A DNA stretch of 11,286 nt from Flavobacterium sp. (GTDB lineage Bacteria; Bacteroidota; Bacteroidia; Flavobacteriales; Flavobacteriaceae): NCBI GenBank assembly GCA_004296145.1, contig SEBM01000082.1, positions 1 to 11,286 of the forward strand, written 5' to 3'. The notes under the pieces were generated by a model. That model had not been told where the DNA came from and did no database searches. It was given only the letters and a program-made list of their open reading frames with translations. Of the stretch, positions 7,062 through 11,286 are shown piece by piece. The translations under genes were made by a program, and so were the position numbers. Positions within the stretch are counted from its first letter, which is position 1. Each line of letters starts with the position of its first letter.

Positions 7062-7571
7062 CTATCCTTTTATTTTTACCGGAATTCCGGAAACCATCAA
7101 CACAACTTCATCGGCTTTTGCTGCCAGAAACTGATTCATCCAGCCTTGTAGTTCGGTAAATTTTCTGCCAATATGAGTTTCTGCATGAACACCCATTCCG
7201 ATTTCGTTGGTAACGATTATTAGATTTGTGTTTTCCTGAGCGGCAATTTTTTCAAATTCAGCTTTTGCTTCTTCCAAAGAAATAGAAACATCATTTTTGG
7301 TGTCGACAAAAAAGTTAGTCAGCCAAAGTGTTACACAATCAATTAAAGCTGTTTTTCCTGTAAAATCAATTTCGCTCAGCTGTTTTTCTTTTTCAATATT
7401 AGTCCAGCGTTCGTTACGTTCTTGTTGATGTCTGTCAATTCTGTTCTGGAAATCGGAATCCCACTTTCTGGCTGTTGCCACATAAATTGGCGAATCTGAA
7501 AGTTGTAAAGCCAAATTTTGGGCATAACTGCTCTTTCCGGATCGTTCCCCGCCAGTGATTAAGTAAATCAT
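7062..7571 (-). CDS. cobU: Adenosylcobinamide kinase / adenosylcobinamide-phosphate guanylyltransferase CobU
   Basis: CobU phosphorylates adenosylcobinamide and then transfers GMP to it, giving adenosylcobinamide-GDP for CobS. The 169-residue protein is of normal length. It has the P-loop GGERSGKS (residues 7-14), the segment RHQQERNERW (47-56) whose His48 corresponds by position to the guanylylated His of Salmonella CobU, and TNEIGMGVHAE, the family block in the second half. The ATG at 7571 puts the P-loop at the very start as expected. It is the first recognised cobamide enzyme of the minus-strand set. Both flanking gaps are occupied by inverted repeat arrays, and no clear promoter is visible, so it may be read from upstream together with the cysteine-rich gene. 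Confidence 0.95.
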   Translation of the reverse strand: MIYLITGGERSGKSSYAQNLALQLSDSPIYVATARKWDSDFQNRIDRHQQERNERWTNIEKEKQLSEIDFTGKTALIDCVTLWLTNFFVDTKNDVSISLEEAKAEFEKIAAQENTNLIIVTNEIGMGVHAETHIGRKFTELQGWMNQFLAAKADEVVLMVSGIPVKIKG

Positions 7572-7577
7572 TTTTTA

Positions 7578-7690
7578 AGTTATAAGTTTTGAATTATGAG
7601 TTATGAATTATTAATTGGTTAAATATCGTTAATCGTAATGATAAATCAAGAGTAAAGAAACTCATAACTTATAACTAATAATTCATAACT
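7578..7690. repeat. Inverted TTATGA/TTATAA-type repeat arrays around a unique core (upstream of cobU)
   Basis: The left array (7578-7613) and right array (7661-7690) are made of degenerate words such as agttataag and agttatgaatta, in opposite orientation around a core of about 47 nt. Exact inverted matches are 15 bp (7599-7613 with 7676-7690) and 11 bp (7578-7588 with 7666-7676). Aligning the outer tips without gaps gives 23 matches of 30. The right tip overlaps the stop codon of the cysteine-rich gene by two bases. The architecture equals that of the gap on the other side of cobU, with a different sequence word. Confidence 0.7.
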
Positions 7691-8051
7691 AGTAAGGGCA
7701 ATGTCTGCAGCCGTTTTCGCAACAGCTTCCTCTTTTTAGATGAAACCAGGTTTTGAATACATACTTTTCATTTTCGATATAATAATCGATTCCTTCAATT
7801 AATTGTTCAGTTTTTGGGAGTAAGGCAGCTTTATTTGAAAGAGCCCTTTCAGGAGTAATAGTTTCGATATAAGCATCAATTTTATCTTCACAAGCTTCTT
7901 TAAAACAAACAGGACAAAGACAGTCGCCTCCTTCAGAAAGATTGAAAATAGGAGGGAAATCATTGCACCAGCATTTTTTTTCAGCAGAAATATCCCCGCA
8001 GGTAAAAGAAGTTTCACAACTGTTGCAAACTTTTGTTTTTGTGGTATTCAT
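7689..8051 (-). CDS. Cysteine-rich CWC plus DUF5522 protein, unknown function
   Basis: This 120-residue protein carries 13 cysteines. The N-terminal part (residues 1-54) fits the cysteine-rich CWC family: CNSC, then KKCWCND, then CLCPVC. The C-terminal part (about 84-120) fits DUF5522 (LIEGIDYYIENEKYVFKTWF), ending in the cluster CCENGCRHCPY. Clustered CxxC-type pairs suggest metal (zinc or iron-sulfur) binding, but no function is known to me. The Met at 8051 is chosen because the family sequence begins right after it; an in-frame Met at 8180 would add 43 residues of basic and hydrophobic low-quality sequence covering the divergent promoter region. A TATCTTTA box at 8063 to 8056 would give a very short or no leader. 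It lies 117 nt upstream of cobU on the same strand, so it may be co-transcribed, but a link to B12 is unproven. Confidence 0.82.
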   Translation of the reverse strand: MNTTKTKVCNSCETSFTCGDISAEKKCWCNDFPPIFNLSEGGDCLCPVCFKEACEDKIDAYIETITPERALSNKAALLPKTEQLIEGIDYYIENEKYVFKTWFHLKRGSCCENGCRHCPY

Positions 8052-8087
8052 GATGTAAAGATAATATTTGTTTAATTTTGTAAGAAT

Positions 8088-8124
8088 AAAGGTAAATAAA
8101 AAAAATAGAAATTGCTTTACCTTT
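8088..8124. promoter_or_regulatory. 9-bp dyad (AAAGGTAAA / TTTACCTTT) in the divergent promoter region
   Basis: AAAGGTAAA (8088-8096) and TTTACCTTT (8116-8124) are exact inverted copies with 19 nt between them, in the 138-nt gap between the divergent btuF and cysteine-rich genes. Each arm also makes a -7-like box for the gene it faces: TACCTTTG on plus (8118-8125) and TACCTTTA on minus (8094 to 8087). It could be an operator for a dimeric regulator or two back-to-back promoter boxes. No cobalamin aptamer fits in this gap. Confidence 0.4.
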
Positions 8125-8148
8125 GCTTTTATTGAAAATGTACTTTTG
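8118..8148 (+). promoter_or_regulatory. Candidate promoter boxes for btuFCD
   Basis: Two TAnnTTTG boxes lie upstream of btuF: TACCTTTG (8118-8125) and TACTTTTG (8141-8148). Neither has a TTG at the usual 17-23 bp upstream; for the second, TTG lies at 15 bp (8123-8125) or 26 bp (8112-8114). One of them probably serves btuF, with the second giving a leader of roughly 35 nt. Confidence 0.35.
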
Positions 8149-8189
8149 AACTTGCAAATACCATACCCTAAAAACAACATAGCCTACAT

Positions 8190-9332
8190 ATGAAACATTT
8201 ATTATCAAAGCTTATTTTCATTCTGCCATTTTTTGTTCTTGTCGGATGTAAAAAAAATGAACAAACAGAAACTCTTAAACCTGAGACTGCAAAAAACAGC
8301 ATAGAATATGCTTCAGGTCTTTCTATAGTAAAACACGAAGGGTATTCAGTAGTGACAGTTTCAAATCCGTGGCCGGATGCCAATAAAAGTTATACTTATG
8401 TTTTAAAAGAAAAGGAGGCCAAAGTTCCTGATAGTTTACAAAGTTATACCACTATTAAAGTGCCTTTGGAATCTGTTGTAGTAACTTCAACAACAAATAT
8501 CCCATTTCTCGAAATGCTGGAAGTCGAAGATAAACTGGTCGGATTTCCGCATACCGATTATGTTTCTTCAGAAAAAACAAGAGTTTTGATTGATAAAGGT
8601 TCTGTGAAAAATGTAGGGGAGAATGAAAAACTAAATATCGAACAGCTTATTGAATTAGCACCGGACTTAATTGTAACTTTTGGTGTAGACAATAATAATC
8701 CGGCACTCGAAAATCTAAAGAAAAGCGGCTTAAATGTTCTTATTCAGGCCGACTGGATGGAACAATCGCCACTTGGAAAAGCGGAATGGATCAAACTTTA
8801 CGGCGCTTTATTTGGTAAAGAAGACAAAGCAAAAGAACTGTTTGATAAAATTGTTTTGAGTTACAATCAGGCAAAGAAATTAGTATCAGATAAACAAGCG
8901 TCTTCTACCGTTTTATATGGCTCTATGTATGAAGATGTCTGGTATGTTGCAAAAGGGAATAGTTGGGTTGCGCAGTTCATGAAAGATGCTCAGGCAAATT
9001 ATTTATGGGCAGATTTAAAAGGTACAGGAAGTGAAGGATTGTCTTTTGAAAAAGTTCTGGTAAAAGCAAAAACGGCTAATTTCTGGATCGCTGCAGGTTC
9101 TTTCAAATCATTGGATGAATTCGGAAAAAGCAATCCGCATTATACTGAATTTGATGCTTTCAAATCTAAAAATGTTTACACGTTTGAAGGCAAACTTGGT
9201 GCAACCGGTGGAATTGTTTATTATGAATTGGCGCCAAGCCGTCCTGATTTGGTTTTAAAAGATTATATCAAAATTTTTCATCCTGATTTATTATCAAGTT
9301 ATGAATTTACTTTTGCATCTAAATTAAATTAA
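8190..9332 (+). CDS. btuF: ABC transporter substrate-binding lipoprotein, BtuF-like
   Basis: This 380-residue protein has a lipoprotein signal with lipobox LVGC and Cys20. The following KKNEQ lacks the acidic run seen in the BtuG-like protein, so it should stay periplasmic. After an extension of about 80 residues (containing SNPWPDANKSYTYVL), the helical-backbone Fe-siderophore/B12 binding domain begins: IKVPLESVVVTSTTNIPFLE, LVGFPHTDYV, LNIEQLIELAPDLIVTFG, and a second lobe after a long helix near residues 200-235. It is longer than E. coli BtuF because of the N-terminal extension, which is common in Bacteroidota members. It would pick up corrinoid delivered by BtuB and pass it to BtuC. btuC follows after 6 nt in the same frame. 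The family also binds ferric siderophores and heme; the B12 assignment rests on the locus. Confidence 0.83.
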   Translation: MKHLLSKLIFILPFFVLVGCKKNEQTETLKPETAKNSIEYASGLSIVKHEGYSVVTVSNPWPDANKSYTYVLKEKEAKVPDSLQSYTTIKVPLESVVVTSTTNIPFLEMLEVEDKLVGFPHTDYVSSEKTRVLIDKGSVKNVGENEKLNIEQLIELAPDLIVTFGVDNNNPALENLKKSGLNVLIQADWMEQSPLGKAEWIKLYGALFGKEDKAKELFDKIVLSYNQAKKLVSDKQASSTVLYGSMYEDVWYVAKGNSWVAQFMKDAQANYLWADLKGTGSEGLSFEKVLVKAKTANFWIAAGSFKSLDEFGKSNPHYTEFDAFKSKNVYTFEGKLGATGGIVYYELAPSRPDLVLKDYIKIFHPDLLSSYEFTFASKLN

Positions 9333-9338
9333 GAATAC

Positions 9339-10367
9339 TTGATCAATCAAAAACGAAATATAATTCTGTTTTCAGTGCTTGGTTTAGCACTTTTGGTAAT
9401 GTTTTTTCTCGATATCAGTTTGGGTTCTGTGACAATTCCGTTTAAGGAAGTTTACACAAGCCTGACGGGAGGAACAGCCAGTAAATCGACCTGGGAGTAT
9501 ATTATTATAAATTATCGCCTACCAAAAGCAATTACAGCCTTTTTAGTCGGAATCGGTCTATCGATAAGTGGCTTGTTAATGCAGACTTTATTCAGAAATC
9601 CTTTGGCCGGACCTGATGTTTTGGGTTTAAGTTCGGGAGCCATTCTGGCTGTTGCAGTTGTGATTTTAGGTGCCGGTTTTTTGCCTGCATTTCTAAACGA
9701 AATTGTATTATCACCATACGGAATTGTAATCGCATCAACTTTAGGAAGTACAGCTGTTTTGTTATTGGTTTTATTAGTAGCACAACGTTTAAGAGATACA
9801 ATGGCAATTTTAATTGTCGGACTTATGTTTGCCAGTTTTACGAGTGCGATTGTTGGTGTTTTGACTTATTTTAGTTCAGCAGAACAATTGCAGAAATTTA
9901 CTTTTTGGTCTTTAGGAAATCTTGGAAGCCTTACCTGGACATCAATTTCTGTTTTGGCCGTTTGTGTTGGTTTTGGTTTGCTTTTGAGTATTAGCAGTAT
10001 AAAACCTTTAAATGCGTTGCTTCTTGGAGAAAATTATGCTAAAAGCATGGGATTGGATTATAAAAAAGCACGATTGATTATCATTTTTGCGACAAGTATT
10101 CTGGCCGGAAGTATTACTGCTTTTGCCGGTCCGATTGCTTTTATTGGTTTAGCAGTTCCGCATATTGCAAAGCTGACTTTTCAGACCAGTAATCATGCCG
10201 TTTTATATTGGAGTACTTTTTTTTACGGTGCGATAATTATGTTGTTTTGTGATATTGCTTCACAATTTCCGGGAGTTGATACGACATTACCAATCAATGC
10301 AATTACGTCTATCATTGGCGCTCCGGTTGTAATCTGGCTGTTAATGAGAAAAAGAAATTTTCAGTAA
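9339..10367 (+). CDS. btuC: FecCD-family ABC permease, BtuC-like, with a TTG start
   Basis: This 342-residue inner-membrane protein has about ten hydrophobic helices. FecCD hallmarks are present: SGLLMQTLFRNPLAGPDVLGLSSGA near residues 80-105 and GPIAFIGLAVPHIAKL near residues 264-280, the latter being part of the coupling/gate region. It forms the dimeric channel through which BtuF-delivered corrinoid passes. The start is the TTG at 9339: the first membrane helix (IILFSVLGLALLVMFFLDI) needs the residues before the first internal ATG (9399), and the only upstream codons before the btuF stop are GAA and TAC. The btuF stop codon and this start are thus in the same frame, 6 nt apart. Translation is probably coupled to btuF. 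B12 specificity is inferred from the neighbours. Confidence 0.88.
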   Translation: MINQKRNIILFSVLGLALLVMFFLDISLGSVTIPFKEVYTSLTGGTASKSTWEYIIINYRLPKAITAFLVGIGLSISGLLMQTLFRNPLAGPDVLGLSSGAILAVAVVILGAGFLPAFLNEIVLSPYGIVIASTLGSTAVLLLVLLVAQRLRDTMAILIVGLMFASFTSAIVGVLTYFSSAEQLQKFTFWSLGNLGSLTWTSISVLAVCVGFGLLLSISSIKPLNALLLGENYAKSMGLDYKKARLIIIFATSILAGSITAFAGPIAFIGLAVPHIAKLTFQTSNHAVLYWSTFFYGAIIMLFCDIASQFPGVDTTLPINAITSIIGAPVVIWLLMRKRNFQ

Positions 10368-10376
10368 TAATAAAAT

Positions 10377-10408
10377 CTCAGAGGCTTAGTCTCTTAGTAA
10401 CTTAGCGA
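10377..10408 (+). repeat. 8-bp period repeat CTYAGNNN x4 between btuC and btuD
   Basis: Four consecutive 8-bp units share CTTAG or CTCAG followed by three variable bases: ctcagagg, cttagtct, cttagtaa, cttagcga. They fill most of the 51-nt gap and end 10 nt before the btuD start codon. The fixed 5-bp word with a variable spacer differs from the words in the other gaps. Confidence 0.75.
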
Positions 10409-10418
10409 CTTTTAAAAA

Positions 10419-11195
10419 ATGCAAACTATCCTAAAAACTTCAGATTTAAGTATTGGCTACAAGTCCAAGAAAGAAACCGTGGTTATAGCTGAACAGCTGA
10501 ATCTGAATTTGGGTTCAGGAAAACTCATTTCATTAATTGGCGCAAACGGAATCGGAAAATCAACTTTACTGAGAACCATTACAGGAATTCAAAAACCATT
10601 ATCGGGGCATGTATTTCTAAATGACAAAGATATCACGACTTTTAAACCCTTAGATTTAGCACAGAATTTAGGATTGGTTTTAACCGAAAAACTTCCTCCA
10701 AGCAATCTGACTGTTTTTGAATTGGTTGCTTTAGGCCGCCAGCCTTATACCAATTGGATCGGAACTTTAACTCCCGAAGATATCATAAAAGTAAATGAAG
10801 CGCTGGAACTTACACAAATCAGTCATTTAGCCAGAAAAAGACACTTCGAAATAAGTGACGGACAATTACAAAAAGTTTTAATCGCAAGGGCGTTGGCGCA
10901 GGACACACCTTTGATAATTCTTGACGAACCTACCACACATCTTGATTTACTGCATAAAGTGTCACTTTTTAAATTGCTCAAAAAATTAACGCAGGAAACT
11001 CAAAAATGCATTTTGTTTTCTACACACGACATAGATCTGGCGATTCAGTTAAGTGACGAAATGATTATCATGACACCCGAATTTATAGTTCAGGACGAAC
11101 CATGCAATTTGATTTCAAAAGGAAGTTTTGCTGCTTTATTTAAAGATGAACATATCGTTTTCGATGCAGAAAAAGGGAAATTTATAATTACTTGA
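10419..11195 (+). CDS. btuD: ABC transporter ATPase, BtuD-like
   Basis: This 258-residue ATP-binding subunit powers the BtuC permease. It shows Walker A GANGIGKST (41-49), an ABC signature ISDGQ (145-149), Walker B LIILDE with catalytic Glu170, the D-loop THLD, and the switch His203 in STHD. At the Q-loop, where FepC/BtuD relatives have Gln, the aligned residue seems to be Thr89 (GLVLTEKLPP); I believe this is usual in Bacteroidota members rather than a defect. LTVFELVALGRQPYTNW matches the iron-siderophore/B12 branch. It follows btuC after a 51-nt gap holding a repeat array and appears to be the last gene of the btuFCD operon. The ATPase identity is certain; the substrate is inferred from context. 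Confidence 0.9.
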   Translation: MQTILKTSDLSIGYKSKKETVVIAEQLNLNLGSGKLISLIGANGIGKSTLLRTITGIQKPLSGHVFLNDKDITTFKPLDLAQNLGLVLTEKLPPSNLTVFELVALGRQPYTNWIGTLTPEDIIKVNEALELTQISHLARKRHFEISDGQLQKVLIARALAQDTPLIILDEPTTHLDLLHKVSLFKLLKKLTQETQKCILFSTHDIDLAIQLSDEMIIMTPEFIVQDEPCNLISKGSFAALFKDEHIVFDAEKGKFIIT

Positions 11196-11202
11196 ATATT
11201 CT

Positions 11203-11284
11203 TAGAAGCTAATCCCGCTATCCGCTATATCTTTTATTTTTTTAAAGAAAAAAAATAAAAGGATGCCGCTTCTATCGGGGCTAG
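11203..11284 (+). terminator. Structured element after btuD: long A/T stem with conserved-looking GC flanks
   Basis: A perfect 13-bp stem (11231-11243 with 11249-11261, CTTTTATTTTTTT and its complement) closes the 5-nt loop AAAGA. Outside it CTAATCCCG (11209-11217) pairs with CGGGGCTAG (11276-11284) at eight of nine positions including a G-U. TAGAAGC (11203-11209) also pairs exactly with GCTTCTA (11268-11274). It begins 8 nt after the btuD stop and could end that transcript. From memory, elements with the same GC-rich flanks recur between genes in Flavobacterium; it could correspond to a known repeated structured RNA (such as the flavo-1 motif), which I could not check. The window ends at its edge. 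Confidence 0.6.
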
Positions 11285-11286
11285 GG

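Noticed and set aside
8052..8189. Second cobalamin riboswitch upstream of btuF
   Set aside because: The 138-nt gap lacks the B12 box, the CCACTG element and the GGGAA segment.
8014..8383. Minus-strand frames overlapping the btuF start and divergent promoter
   Set aside because: They overlap the btuF signal peptide or the promoter gap and show no recognisable domain.
9592..9807. 71-residue frame antisense to btuC
   Set aside because: Shadow of the FecCD signature region of BtuC.

Overview
The window looks like a Flavobacterium-type (Bacteroidota) chromosome segment carrying a vitamin B12 (cobalamin) uptake and salvage locus. The evidence is AT-rich DNA, TAnnTTTG-type promoter boxes, absence of obvious Shine-Dalgarno sequences, acidic post-cysteine lipoprotein signals and a BtuB-BtuG style outer-membrane pair. 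I read this from sequence alone; no database search was run.

Layout. Positions 1-563 hold an N/Q-rich open frame with one membrane segment. It runs off the left edge, uses ATA-heavy codons and looks foreign to the rest; it meets the 3' end of the next gene with no spacer, so a chimeric join or an insertion is possible. Minus strand, 553-3753: an outer-membrane uptake unit read from a TAnnTTTG promoter (about 3721-3753), through a cobalamin riboswitch (3526-3692) and a hairpin just before the start codon, into btuB (TonB-dependent receptor) and a btuG-like surface beta-propeller lipoprotein. Minus strand, 3795-7571: the nucleotide-loop assembly and salvage enzymes cobU, a bluB-cobT fusion, cobS and cobC. 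A small cysteine-rich protein gene (7689-8051) lies upstream on the same strand. Plus strand, 8190-11195: divergent btuF (binding lipoprotein), btuC (permease) and btuD (ATPase). The window ends in a structured hairpin element (11203-11284) of a kind that recurs in Flavobacterium genomes.

How it works together (inference from families). BtuG captures corrinoid at the cell surface and BtuB moves it across the outer membrane. BtuF in the periplasm hands it to BtuC2D2. In the cytoplasm CobU activates adenosylcobinamide to the GDP form, BluB makes 5,6-dimethylbenzimidazole from FMNH2, and CobT turns that into alpha-ribazole phosphate. CobS joins the halves and CobC removes the phosphate. No corrin-ring synthesis gene is present, so the locus fits salvage rather than de novo synthesis.

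The intergenic gaps hold several short-period repeat arrays. Two of them, on either side of cobU, have a matching architecture (inverted arms hugging the gene ends around a unique core) but unrelated sequence words. No tRNA, rRNA, CRISPR array, transposase or phage gene was seen.
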